Shown here piece by piece: positions 22,337-34,400 of a stretch of 64,000 nt of DNA. Both the position numbers and the translations under genes were made by a program. Numbering within the stretch: position 1 is the stretch's first letter; every line of letters begins with the position of its first letter. Below the pieces are notes generated by a model. That model ran no database searches. It saw only the letters and a list, made by a program, of their open reading frames with translations, and was not told the DNA's origin. Source of the stretch: Lepidodermella squamata (Eukaryota; Gastrotricha); NCBI GenBank assembly GCA_047495785.1, contig JBLDXI010000004.1, positions 1,426,001 to 1,490,000 on the forward strand. The letters run 5' to 3'.

Positions 22337-25300
22337 TTAGTTGAGTTCATCGCCAAAAGATCTGTCGCACGCTATTTGGTACGTCTCCAAGTTGCAGTGT
22401 GCCATGTAGCCGGTACCTCCCTTGCCGAAAATACCTGGAAAAATGGCAAAAAGGTTAAAATCTGAACATAAGAAAAGCAAGGGATCTCAGCTGGTTAGGT
22501 TGCGATTAATCGTCAGTAAGTGCACTTTAATCCACTAGAGCAAACTAGAGCTTCAACTATAGCAGGACTTGAAACATGTTGGAATAAACCGAGAAACCGA
22601 CAATGTTCCACTCACACTGTTGGTTTGACGTAGTCCAGGGGAAAGATTCACCCGATCGCCAGTCGTGCAGGTGTAGAGGGTCAGCTCGAGCTTTCGCGTT
22701 GAGAAAAATGTTGCCCGCAGCTGGGAACTGCGCGGCGAGGCTCAGCATGGACGCCGAGTCGGCGGCGATCGGCAGCATCTTCAAGGCATCTTTGCACAAC
22801 GTATCCGCCTGAGTCCACGACTTGGCTGTACCACTGCTTTGCAACGTCACTACGCCCTGAAACGACGCGATAGATTTACTTTATAAAATATAAAATACAC
22901 TTGGCCAACACTTACCGAACTCGCATCAGCGCAATAGATGTTTGTCAGTGTGAATGTATCGCAGTCAACGTCATCGTAGCCATAAGACGATGCCGAGTCG
23001 ATGCGCAAAGCCACACCTGAAACCCAACAAAGATAAAATCATCAGCTATAGAGAATTCGAGTTTGGCAAAACTTGACTGGACGAAATCAGCTAAGATTAG
23101 CTACAACTTACAATCGCCGTCTCTGTTTGGTTCGCCTGGGAACCAGCTAACCGGCTGCAGTCCCCAGTCGAGAACCTGGCCGTCATCGAATGTGAATGAC
23201 TTGCCCCACGAGAGCCAGAAAGGCTGACCGGCAGCTAGTTCATTCACCACACTTTCCGCCGGGCTAAATTGGTATGACAGAGAGACCGGCTGCGCTCCTT
23301 GGGCCTGGCACGCCCGAATCGCCGCGACATAAGGCATTGGTTCGCCGGATGTGATGAACAACCGCACTTGGTTGGCGAAAATAATCGTTAATTAACTGCT
23401 TCGTGCTTCTAAAATTACCAGTTCCACACGTCGGTCCCATGTAGGCGAAAGTGCATGTGCAGACATTGGTTTCGAAACACGAACCGCCATTTTGGCACGG
23501 CGGATTGCAGGTTGCTGAAACAGTTGAAGCCTACTTATTCAAAGCATGCCATGATTAATGTTTTCAGTAATATTTTTATCGATTATTAGAAAGGGATCTG
23601 GAAGGACAACACTAAAATGAAACCTTAGTCTAGTGCGTCAAGTCTAGTCAGAGAGTGAATTCGGGCAGCGGAACTAGAATTCGGGCAGGGATTTACTGGA
23701 GTAGTAAACAATCTTCTGGTCGTGACGGGGCGGCTCTAAATTCTAAATTCTAAAAATGGCTAAAAATGGGCTTTTTTGTGGTCACAACGATATCCTGGCC
23801 AAATCTTAAAAATTGACAAGGGACCGCTTTTAAACGCTCTTCGATAGAAGTCAACCCTAATATAAACGGAAGGCAACTGCTAAATCGCATTTTTCGTAGT
23901 TCATCAATGAAGAATAAAGTTATGGCAAAAAATTATGGCGCATAGGCATAGTGTATCAAGCAAGTACCTGAAGGACGCTCGCACAGAGCCTTCAACGAAG
24001 TCGTACAGCTAACAGCGCACAGCGAACCATCCGGGGCCATTGCACCGCCTGTAGGATGGAATAAAATCATAGCACAAAAGAAGCTTGAAAAAGTCCGTCG
24101 CTCACATGATTTCGTGTCGCTGAAGGCTTTCACTCCGCCGATTCCATCTGGCAACGCGTCATTACTGCCGTACGGCTCTTTGTTCAGCCACGCGTAGTAC
24201 GGCGCAGTTCGGTCGCGTTTGAACCCACCCCACACCGCAATGTTGGCCACGTATTTGAATTGCAACAGATTAACAACTCGCGTGTACTCCATAGCATGCT
24301 TAATAGTCAACATGACCAAGCCTTTCGCCTCGCAAAACGATTTCGCCTGGTCAAAGCTGTTGCTCTGCGCGAACAGCTTCATTTTACGCTGCAAAACAGA
24401 TCAAGACATGAAAAATCTTCTCCTCGGCCGAAATCTCAGTTGGAAATAACCGTAGCTGCATCCTGGCAGACGATGTGGCTGACTTGGTCACTGCACGGGC
24501 GAAATTGCCACGTAATTGGGGTTTGAATGGTCGGCGAGCCGGCTAAATAAGGACCTAAAACAAAACCAATGCGATTCACATCTCAGGTCTAGTAGTAATG
24601 CCGACTTACAATCGCCTGAGCCTTCTGGTACCTTCATCGCAGGGTCGGGAAACGCCGGCAGCCCACTCATTATCGAGCTGTCATCGGAGACGAGGCGAAA
24701 CTTGGCTGTGAGGCCGATGTAAACGGATTCGCCAGCTGCGATTGCCTTCCCATCCGCAACGTCATCGGCTGTCGTCGGTTGCGCAAGCCGCCCGCCGTTA
24801 GCAAAGCAGTTGTAAGCCGACCACGAGTAATCAGCCGCGCTCGATACGAAATACTGCTTGACGGCTTCGCAAGCAGTTTTCGTCGCGAAGATCGTTTGGC
24901 CGGGTGTCTGTTATACAAAATTGGATTTTTATTATTCAACTGGGAAATAAGAACTCACATCAGTCCCGTCGCATGACAACTGAGCAGGCTTGCACCCGGA
25001 GAATGTGGACCTATTCAGACCATAACAGCGCCGATGGGGAAAATAGGATTTCGGGGCTGTAGAAATCCTGGATAGACTCAAATTTTAAAAATATTATAAA
25101 GTTCTCAACCAACCAGATTCGCATTCGCCAAGGTTGGCAAATGTGACGCCAGTCGAAAATTGACTTGTGCTACCAACCGGACAGGTTTGAGTTCCGTCAG
25201 TGGGGATGCATTTGACGAGAGTATAATGCAGTGAATTTAGGCAAAATTGATGCGGTTTCTGATGAAAAATGCGTTGCAACGGTAAAAATTGATATCAATA

Positions 25301-27165
25301 GCGTGGTTGAATAACCCGGAATTAGGCTTGTTTTACATCAGTTTCAATGTGGAAGGTGGCAAGTCATTGGTTTCGCCTCTTAATTCACGTAAAAACACCG
25401 CTTTTTACTTGTCATTTGTCACCTTGAAAGTGACGTAAACAAGTCTAAATCCGAGTTATTCAAAGACGCTAACGATATATCATCATGGTACCTTATTTGT
25501 GGCGAGATAGCTCAAGCATTGAGCGTGATTCGTCTCAAAAATGTTCGCGTTGTTGAAAGTCGCCAGCTGAAAAACGAGTAAAGAAAATCGAAAAGGGAAT
25601 TAATAGAACTCACTAGGCTCATAGGCGATCGGCAAATGCTGCGGCAAACGAAGGTCGATTCCGATTTGCATAGGGCAGCAGGCTTCAAAATGAAAAAAAA
25701 ACAGACAGAAAATGTTATATAATACAAAATAATACATAATAATAATAATACGAAAGACAGGAAGGGTATATATAATATGGGTTTATAATCGCCTGAGAGA
25801 TTATTTTTCGGCCTGAGGCGCAGCCGAAGCACCCCGAGCTCTGAAGGCGATTTCAAACCCGTATAACCTGAATGTCTTTCGTATATGTGTGTTATCCGGG
25901 TCGAATGGTAACGTTTTCAGGGTTACTAGTATTTTTATGGTTATGGTACACTTTCGCTGAATTTCTATTGGTTTAATTTGAAATTTCAAAATCCAACTTA
26001 AAAATATCAAGCAAAGTATTTCTTGCTCACTTTCTCATTTTACGAGTTTAGGGTTCGTTTTTCATATCGAATTTCCTGTTGTTTTTGCATGCTCAAAAAA
26101 TTGCTGGGGCTGGTGCTCGTGTCTAAATGCTGTTCGATTGGGGTGAATGCTGCTCGATTCGACACCTGGCGTGTGCAATTTCTCCCGAAATTCTGCCTAA
26201 TTTTTCGTGATTCTTCACACTGGCTCCTGGGTTTTTAAAAAAGGTGCACTCAGGATTCATCGCTCACTTTTTCGACTCCGGGCACCTCGCTGATCATTTC
26301 TAGCTATACTAAAAATTCCAATTCATCCCGGTTATCACGCAATCGTCAAATTTTGGCATACGCACATGTGGGTATATCGCGTGGAGGAGTGTGAATGGGA
26401 TTTCTAACCCTGAGGATTTTTTAGTTGTTAGATTTGTTAGATAATTCCCCCAAGTAAGGAAATTATCGATTTTGACAAATCGATACCGAATCTTCCGAAG
26501 CTGATGCTGTGATTTTGACTTCGGAATCGTACTCTGCGGCATTGGTTTGACTTATTTATGAAGATTCAGATCTCCTGGCCCTTATAGCTAGAAACTTCAC
26601 GTCCGATACACACACATGAGCGAATAATGATCACAATATCGTTAGCTCATACGCACCTGTGCGTATTCAGTTGCCAATGTGTTAATAAAATGGTTTTGGA
26701 GTGAAATTTTTTAGTTTTCTCATGTGTGTTTGACGAGTGATACTTTTTGGACAAGCTGGGATTTTTTATATATAAATTTCAAAAAATCCCAGCTTGGAAG
26801 AAGGTTTTATGCGTTACAGCTCGGCGAAGCTAATCGGCAGCCACCGAACGAGTGGTTCGATTTCGAAAAACATCGAACATGAGTTGAGAATTCCGAACTC
26901 CTAACGGCTGAAAAAAACAAAACAGGAATTTTTAGCGAATACACCTTTTCCATTTGCATTTTGCCGCTCTATTTTTAGCATGAACTTGTTCACGTGAAAA
27001 GCTGTCGGGGGTTGAGTCAATTTTTACCTGAGTTTCTTCGAATAGAGAGCATTCGCCTTTGCAATCTATGAAGTTGTCGTTCCACCGCGATATGCATCGC
27101 TTGTAGCAGTCACCGCCGCCACAAGAGAAGACTAGGATTAAACAGGCTGTTAATAGTGAATTCAT
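22337..27165 (-). CDS. Gene A3: chimera of four-cysteine modules with four C-type lectin domains and one EGF
   Basis: Exons 27165-27028, 25682-25614, 25566-25492, 25258-25114, 25056-24959, 24907-24610, 24554-24451, 24388-24106, 24048-23968, 23514-23419, 23366-23112, 23016-22916, 22856-22616 and 22434-22337 close in phase to 693 aa. The first five exons match A1 exons 1, 9, 10, 11 and 12. The sixth starts as A1 exon 13 (QTIFATKTACE) and, within the same exon, runs straight into a C-type lectin domain (YSWSAYNCFANGGRLAQ). Three more lectin domains follow (SFDQAKSFCEAKG...; AIRACQAQGAQP...; TQADTLCKDALKM...), with an EGF domain (CNPPCQNGGSCFETNVCTC) between the second and third. Modules 2-4 are absent; a broken copy of A1 exon 7 (about 26810-26910) is left in intron 1. 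C-type lectin folds bind glycans or proteins outside the cell; calcium-ligand motifs are not obvious. Confidence 0.8.
26752..26796. repeat. Perfect hairpin in A3 intron 1
   Basis: The arms 'caagctgggatttttt' (26752-26767) and 'aaaaaatcccagcttg' (26781-26796) are exact inverted repeats around a 13-bp AT loop. It is probably the core of a small foldback element and lies next to the relic of exon 7. Confidence 0.8.
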
Positions 27166-28224
27166 CTATTAAAATGCGAGAAAAAAAGCAAATGATTTTA
27201 TTGTAAACATGATTTTCTAGCTTTGTTATTCGTTAATTATTGTCCACCGTGACGTTTCGGATTCGCGCGTGCAAACTAAAAAATAAACCGATGATGTCGT
27301 GCTCTACTCTAGAGATTGTCCCGCTGACTTCATCTTTTTGTCAAATAAATTCAAGTTCAACGTGGCGCAGACAATTTCATTTTCGGGTTAAAAAGCGAAC
27401 TTGAATGGACCAATAGACAATGGACTTTTTTCCAATGAATTCAAATATTTCAAAGAGATGTTTCAAATCCTCCGAGCGAATCCATTTTTAATCATTGATT
27501 GCTTCGAGGGTTCGTGAATATCGCTCAGTTGTTCACTCGGGTTTCATTTCGAATATCGACTGTTCACAAAATAGCAACTGCCTGTGCAATCGAGCTATTG
27601 AGAAAAATATGACGATTAACAGCCGAATGATTCAATATGTGGCTTGAAAGCAGCAACCAGCCACCAGCTTGATGAAGCCTCGATTACACGTGCTCAGTTG
27701 AACAGAATCACCAGATATATATCGTGTCTTCTTAGAATTAACATGAGACATTTTCTCCCAAAAGTGCATCTGATCAACTGATTTTTCGACGGTTTGACAT
27801 GTACTTCAGCGTTTGGATTAGATTTCCAGCTTCAAAATAATTTCCCAAGACTTGGCTGAGTTGGATGGTTATTTTCCATCTATTCATAATATTTTTTCCC
27901 CGCACTTGTTTCATATTATAACAGAATGACAGCCCGTTTGATTGTAATTCAGGTTCAAGACTAGCAACTAGCAAATCGCAAATCCCGCGTTATGAGCCAA
28001 ATCTGGAAATTGTTATCAGTGAAGGAACGAAACAAAAACAGAAAAACTACTTGACTTGAAATGAGATTACATTGTTGAGCATTTCAACAATGTTGACGTA
28101 TTTATGAATGCGTAGTATTTTTGGAATCGCGTGCGCTAAATAAATTGTGAATGAGAAATCGCGTTGAGCTTTTCTTCAAAGCCAAGGTGCAAAATACGAT
28201 GACGACCATCAGCATCTTTTTCAG
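27166..28224. promoter_or_regulatory. 5' flank of A3
   Basis: The promoter-proximal block at 27231-27278 ('tgtccaccgtgacgtttcgg') matches A1 and A2. Farther out the sequence is homologous to the flank of A4 as far as about 53600, with a truncated LINE inserted here at about 28225. No gene is seen. Confidence 0.55.
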
Positions 28225-28775
28225 AGTTCTCTATCTATCAATTTATCTCTTAATTGAAAAACAACGACTTAATTACCTAGGACATATAATAAGGATGGAA
28301 ACGTATGTCGATGATAAAGGTGACCCGATACCCCCGGGGCCAGTATACGACCTTTACAGGTGGGTAGCGCCTAAGGAATGGCAGAGACCGGTGGGGAGAC
28401 CTCGAACTAGGTGGCTAGATTCGGTAGAAAGAAGTCTGAGAAGAGTGGGTCTTACAACCGAAAATATAATAAGGAAAAAAACTGACGGGTCCCGTGGCAG
28501 ACCTCGTAAAGATGGTAGCAATATAACCGAAATTATCGAAATAACTGTTGACTGGACATTGACCGAAACAACTGCACTAGATCGAGACGAATGGCGTAAA
28601 ATTGTTGAGACTTTGGAAAATTTTGAATTTTACAACAAAAGCAAGATACTTTCGGACGTGGGGGCAGGTGACTGATTCGTTTGGTTTGGTTTGCCTTCGC
28701 CTTCCTCAAAACCCGAAAGGGTATAGACACTCAGTCGCGGGGAAGAGAAACAAATAAATCATTTTCATTTTCATC
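28225..28775 (+). mobile_element. 5'-truncated LINE fragment
   Basis: The frame ending at 28675 encodes the extreme C-terminus of a non-LTR retrotransposon ORF2: LNYLGHIIRME, then GRPRTRWLDSVERSL and DRDEWRKIVETLEN. These align with the end of the full LINE ORF2 (LRWYGHVARMD, GRPKLRWLDCIKK). Endonuclease and reverse transcriptase are missing. The matching place upstream of A4 (53480-53600) lacks it, which defines the insertion. The tail is rich in 'attttc'. Confidence 0.75.
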
Positions 28776-29020
28776 TCGGTGCAGGTCATGGACGATTCCA
28801 GCGTTGCTTCTCGCTATATAACGGCAATTTCACGCGATGCGCTGCGGTTAGCGAGATGGCTGCGACCCTTTAACAGAATCTACGGTAATAATGGCCGAAA
28901 GCAGTTATAATTTTCAATTTAATAACAGAAAATTTTTAAAGGGCGGAAATTACACAGCGCTCGACCTGCCGAAGAAGGGTTCGGCGATAATTAGTATATT
29001 AACCTCAAATTTTTAACAAT

Positions 29021-29340
29021 TTTGTTGGGGCCCGAGTCCGAATTCGGCCCGTACGCCTTCGGGCCGGCCCGTATGCGGTCGGGTAACAGAACTTTGCCAC
29101 TCCGCGCTCAGGCCGGTCTGAAATGTGCCCGTTTACAGCATTTACTGCAAATTTAACGAATTTTAGCGAATCACGCTTCACCGCACACGGGCCGGCCATG
29201 GTGTTGGCCCGAGCACGGCGGAGAACAATGGGAACCAGCGCTATTGTTAGGCATTCGCGCGCGCCGCACCCGGGCCGCCGGGTTCGGGTCGGGACTCGAT
29301 ACAGTTATTGGGTCGGGCGTTGGTTGTAGGGTGGCCCAAG
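29021..29340. repeat. Repeat family D, copy 1
   Basis: Starts with 'ttgttggggcccgagtcc' and shares with 43094-43806 the segments 'cttcaccgcacacgggccgg' and 'accagcgctat'. GC-rich against its surroundings. The right end is not sharply defined. Confidence 0.65.
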
Positions 29341-29464
29341 CCTGGCTAATTAGCTCCTCGAATTAAAGCCCTGAAAATTCACAGGAAAGCCAGGTCCAGA
29401 TGTTAAAATAATTGCCCGACTCGAATCAAAGCCAAGTGATGAAAATAAGGTTGAAGCTTGGGAA

Positions 29465-29571
29465 CTGCTGAACTGCAAGACTCAGCGAACCCAGTCGAGC
29501 TCTTTAACCTAAGCCACGTCGCTTGATGCCAGCAAGAGGGCTAGCAGCGGAGAGTAGAGATACAAAGCCAT
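29465..29571 (-). pseudogene. Relic of a type B first exon
   Basis: From ATG at 29571 the reading frame is a leader (MALYLYSPLLALLLASSDVA) followed by a stop codon and then LDWVR, which matches the B-type start LNWVRCFSQF. A further stop follows and no more exons are seen. The sequence just upstream resembles the B1 5' flank. It points away from B2 (30539, + strand), so a head-to-head pair once existed. Confidence 0.7.
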
Positions 29572-29669
29572 GTGATCAGAGGAACCACTTCGGAAAAAAA
29601 ATCAGCTAAAATATGAGGCTATAAATTCTGTAAAAATTGTAAAGAATGAAATTTGTGCGTAGTTTTTGT

Positions 29670-30310
29670 AATCAGGTCAGTGTTTATCCTTTTTGGAGAG
29701 AAGCAGTGTTAAAACAACTGCGCAGTAGCTTTTTCGCGTGTCGAAGAGTTCAACGTCGGAGTTTTATTATGTCAATGTATCGGGTTTAATTGTAATGCTT
29801 TTTTACAAGCAGTTTGAACCATCATGATGAATTATAACCAAGCACGTTCATGGTCAAAAAATAAAATCGAGCTGGTTGAATTTTCCTGTTAATACTACTG
29901 CGCAGTAACTTGTTCGCGTGTCGAAACGTCCAATTTCGGGTCGTTGTCTGGGGAATGGCGCCACTAGTTGATGCGAGAAATTAATCACGATCTCGCACAG
30001 GGTGTCGTGGTTTTTTTCAGGTCAGGGTTGTTCCTTTTTTGGCGAGACGCCCTGTGTCGGAGTTTTATTATGTCATTGATCTCAGTTTATCGCGGCGTTA
30101 GAGCACGTTCGTGGTCAAAAAAATAAAACCGAGACGCCTTGGTGACGTTTCGAAGAGTTAAATGTCGGGTCGTTGTCGGAGTTTTATTATGTCAAGTAAT
30201 GAGTTTAATTTGAACGATTTTGAACACATACAAGTACTTTTTGAACCAAAATGATGAATTATCACCAAGCACGTGCACGATCAAATAATATAACCGAGAT
30301 GGTTGAAATT
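29670..30310. repeat. Degenerate tandem repeat between the B relic and B2
   Basis: Units sharing 'tcggagttttattatgtca' (about 29756, 30056, 30177), 'gatgaattat.accaagcacg' (about 29825, 30252) and 'aggtcag' plus 'tcctttttt' (about 29673, 30020) recur three times with divergence. No coding potential. It occupies the intergenic promoter region of the divergent pair. Confidence 0.65.
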
Positions 30311-30538
30311 TTTTTCTAGCGCCGTTTAACATAAAATAAATCCCCGACACTACGACATTAACTGATAATTATTTCGACGTAGTGATTGTGCGATTTTCAA
30401 ACGTCTATTATTATCACTAAGGAGTTGGTGGCGTTGTTCGTCATTCGCTAAAATTTCCTCCTAATTGAAAAGTGTATTTCCAGCTTTTTCGATTCGCCAA
30501 ATTTTTAGTTGATTTTTTGTTAAAGCTTGTCATATCAA

Positions 30539-31402
30539 ATGTTTGCCAAATTCAATCATCTGCTTTCGCTGCTGGTTATGCTGGTGTCTAGCGAGGTGGC
30601 TGCTGTTGGTAACAGGCCGTTGAACTGGGTTCGGTGCTTCTCGCAGTTCAGCAACCGATTCACCAATTGCGTGCCAGCTGCCGATGGCTGTGATCCACTC
30701 AATGAATACCAGGTTTGTTTCGTTTATAATCTGGTAATTTTGATGTTTTCCATTGATAGATGGGCCCGATTTTCGGAAAACCAGCCGCTTGTAGCCGCGG
30801 GGTGGGTTTATTGTCGCAATTTATTTTCGATTGTAAAACAAACTATGGTTATAGCATGGCCGAATGTGCTACAAATACGAGGCGCTGACCCCATTTTGCG
30901 TGCCTGGAAACATCGGCTGTAACAAGCAGGGTGAAATGACGGTAGGTCCGTTTCCATCCAAATTACAAAATTTATCTCTGATCCAATTTTTCAGTTGTTC
31001 TGGTTCGGAAATCCGAATCCACTGTTGAACCTGAGAGTCAACCTGAACGAATGCGAGAAGAAACGAGCTGTGTTCAACGTGAGAATTCTGAAACTTCGAA
31101 GTTATGCTCTATGTTTAATTTCTATTTTTTTGTAGAATTTGCAATTCACGCGTTGCACTTCAAACAACGTCATCAAAACTTGTGTGCCCTATCCTTACTC
31201 TTGCCCGAACAACTTGGTGAGTGAAATCTAGTTCATTTTCCACGCGGTGATGACATTTTGATTTCTCGCTTTCAGGTCACTGAATCAACTTTGTATTCCA
31301 ATCTCGCGTCTTGCATCAATGGATCTGGTGAGTTGAATTGAGCAAAGAATTGCTGCTATGTCTCAGTGTTATTGCAGTCGCTGTACCGGATAGCGAGAAG
31401 CC
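30539..31402 (+). pseudogene. Gene B2: type B four-cysteine gene interrupted by a LINE in exon 7
   Basis: Exons 30539-30712, 30760-30801, 30855-30941, 30995-31078, 31136-31216 and 31276-31327 match B1 exons 1-6 in length class and phase and are open. They encode a signal peptide, then WVRCFSQFSNRFTNC, MCYKYEALTPFCVPG, LNECEKKRAVFN and TRCTSNNVIKTCVP. Exon 7 starts at 31378 (AVPDSEKP) and is cut at about 31402 by the 3' end of a LINE lying in the opposite direction. The remainder of exon 7 and exon 8 were not found beyond the LINE; the C-type lectin exon that ends B3 is present, with a nonsense codon, at 39068-40275. The gene must be dead as a full product, though exons 1-6 look well kept. Confidence 0.8.
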
Positions 31403-34400
31403 TCTAAATTTTTCTAAATTCAAATATTTATTGTTCATTGAGATCACATAAACAGGGGAGACAAAATAAGTAAAGATATCAATGACGCGGGGTCGCGAGA
31501 TTATATGCGCTTGCCGGCGGCAGTGCGCTGTGGACACAAGTGGGCGGGGTGATGGATGATTTATCGAAAGCAGACAGGCACGTAAACACAGCGAGGGAGA
31601 ATGGGAGGAAGAAGAAGGGAAGAGAGAAGAGAAAGCAAAGGATAGAGGGAGAGGAAGAGGCGGCAAGATCAGACATCGAAAGTGGGCAAAGGACCCCGAG
31701 GAAGCCTGCTGGCGATCAAGGCCAGCGGGGAACGGGGCACCGGGTTCGCGGAGAGGCGGAGTCGCTCAACTTCTTCTCTAAGAGGGAGGACGAACCGGAC
31801 TGCATTCGCAGCATAACGGCGCTGGGTCTGTTCGAAAAAGGCAGGCAGGCTCTTCACGCCACAGCGGCGTTCCAGCTCCGAGACACGGACCCGGTCATCG
31901 CGGCGGATGTTTAGCAGGCTGCGCAGACAGTCGTTCTGCAACACATCAAGCCGCTTCAGCTGCCTCTTGGGCGCGGTACAAAACACGACGTTGCCGTAAG
32001 TGGCGGCGGAGCGGACAAGGCTGAGGTAGGCGGTGCGACGCCAGCGGCGAGAGAGGCCAGGGGTGCAGGCAATACGGCGAAAGTGGGACAGGTTCCGGGT
32101 GCAGCGGTTGATGACCTGGTCGACGTGCGACTTCCAAGTCAGCTTGGCGTCAAGGTGCACGCCGAGGACACGAATCACGGCAACTTGAGGAATCATCGAG
32201 CCGTCGAGGTGCAGACGGGTCTGGTACGAGCGCCAGGCAAACGGCATTGCTTCGCTTTTCGACGCATTAAACTTCTGGCGCCACTCGCGGGCCCACTGCG
32301 AGATGCGATCGATCTCTGCCTGGATGCAGCGTTCGGCCTCCTCGCACCCTCGCCGACGACTGTGAGATCGTCAGCATAGGCGTCTAGGGAACAGCCGGGG
32401 GCAGTCGGCGCAGTTAGAAGGTCAGCAGTGTACACGATGTACAGCAGGGGCGACAGGGGCGACCCTTGCGGGACTCCGCAGTTCACAGTCCGCTGCTGGC
32501 TGAGGAAGCCGGCGACGCGCGCTTGAAGCTTCCGGTCGCCAGGCGGCCAGGCGGCCAGGCGGCCAGGTTTCGAGGTAGAGGCAGTTCGGCGAGTTTGAAG
32601 GCAAGGCCGGCACTCCACACGGAATCGTACGCCGCCTGCACGTCAAGGCCGACGACGATGACCTTACGGTTACGCGACCGGCCGAGGTGGACGCGGTGCG
32701 CGATTCGCAGCGGTACGTCCGGAGCGGATCGGTGAGCACGGAACGCGTACTGGTTGTCAGGTAGCAGGCTGAGATCCTCCAGGAACCCACCCAACCAGCG
32801 CGCGATGATCGATTCGAGTAGCTTGCCGTCAACTGGGAGCAGCGAGATCGGCCGCTGAGACGAGACGGCGCCATGCGGTTTACCGGCTTTAGGCACAGGG
32901 ATGACGGCAGCCTCCTTCCATTCCGGCAGAACGCATCGGGAGCCGAGGCTGAGGTTAAACAGATGGCGAAGGTGGCGCTGAAGCGGCGGCCCGCCCCATT
33001 TGTAGAATATAGGACTGATGCCGTCCAGCCCAGGCGCCTTAAACGGCTTGAGGCGCCCGACTGCATCAGCCACCATGCGCTGGCTACCAGGCCGGGTAGC
33101 TGCAGGGTATCGGTAAGCTGAAGATCAGGATCGGTGGAAACGAATCGCTCTATATCGGCCCAACGTTGTCTGGTCGCAGCATCGGCAGCCGGGTCTTCAT
33201 ACGGCGTCATCGGCTTGACGAACTGACTCAGGAGAGCATCTGCGAGCTCAGGCGATGGCGCTAAGACGCGGCCGTCATCCATGGGCCCAGCCGAACGCAG
33301 CGGCCTGTGTCGGTCGAGACGGCGGAGGCGCTCCCACGCCTCTCGGTAACGGTGCTGGGCAGATAGCGCTTCCACCATTCGAAGATTGGCGATGTCGCGA
33401 CGGAGAAGATGAGCGTGCTGCGCAGCGCGGAACCGGGCGTCGAGATCTTTGAGCCGGGCGCATAGCTCGCGGTCGACGTGGTTGCCCAGAGCACGTTCCA
33501 GAACCCGCTTCTCCTGAAGAAGCCTGCGCATCTCCAGGCTCATGGCGATGCGTCGCAGCTGCCCCGGCGCACAGACGGGCACGTGAAGGTCGCGGGACTC
33601 GGCGATAGCGCTGGTTACTTCTCGGCGATAGGCGGCAAGTCGTGGGAAGGGGTCCCCGGGAGCTGGCATCTGAATGGCAAGGAGCTTAGCAGTCAAGGTT
33701 CGGGAAAAACCGAGACGATCGGCGCGCGAGACGTCGTACCGCGGAAACGGATCCGGAGCGGGAGGGTCGACTGCAGGCAGCCGCCGGCCAACTGGGAAGG
33801 CGACAGCGACTGAGGTCACGAAATGGTCACTGGTATATCGATCGCCAACGTGAGCGCCGCCGCGCAGAAGGCGCATGGCAGCGTCGTTAAGCACCCATAC
33901 ATCGAGCGTGGATAGCGAACCGGAAGGGATGCAGATGAGTCGGCTTCGGAGACGGAAGGACGGTAAGACCGAGCCGAGTCGCGGCGTGGTGGAGGGAGAA
34001 GCCGTTGGCGTTCCAGAGGTCGCCCTTCCCCCACAGTAGTGATTTCGCGTTCAGGTCGCCGCCAAAGAAACACGGGACAGCCAGACGAGCAGCTTCAGCG
34101 AACTCCTCCTCAAACCAGCGCAGGTCGAGACAGTAGCCGGTAAACACACGTACTGCTTCACAACGGCGACCAGGCAGCAGGTCGAGGCGTATCCATTCGC
34201 TTCTCTTCGCCCCAGTCAAGGCCAGCTTCCGCTCGGAGACGACAACCGCCCCTTCGCGAACCAGGATCGCCATGCGCGTCACCTAGCAAGGCTTCTGCAG
34301 AGTCCTGTGCCCTATCACAACGAAAGATCGCGTACCCGTCGAGGGAGACAGAGGTAAGAGAATAGAAGAAAGACTCGTTAATCAAAAAAGCAACCGGATT

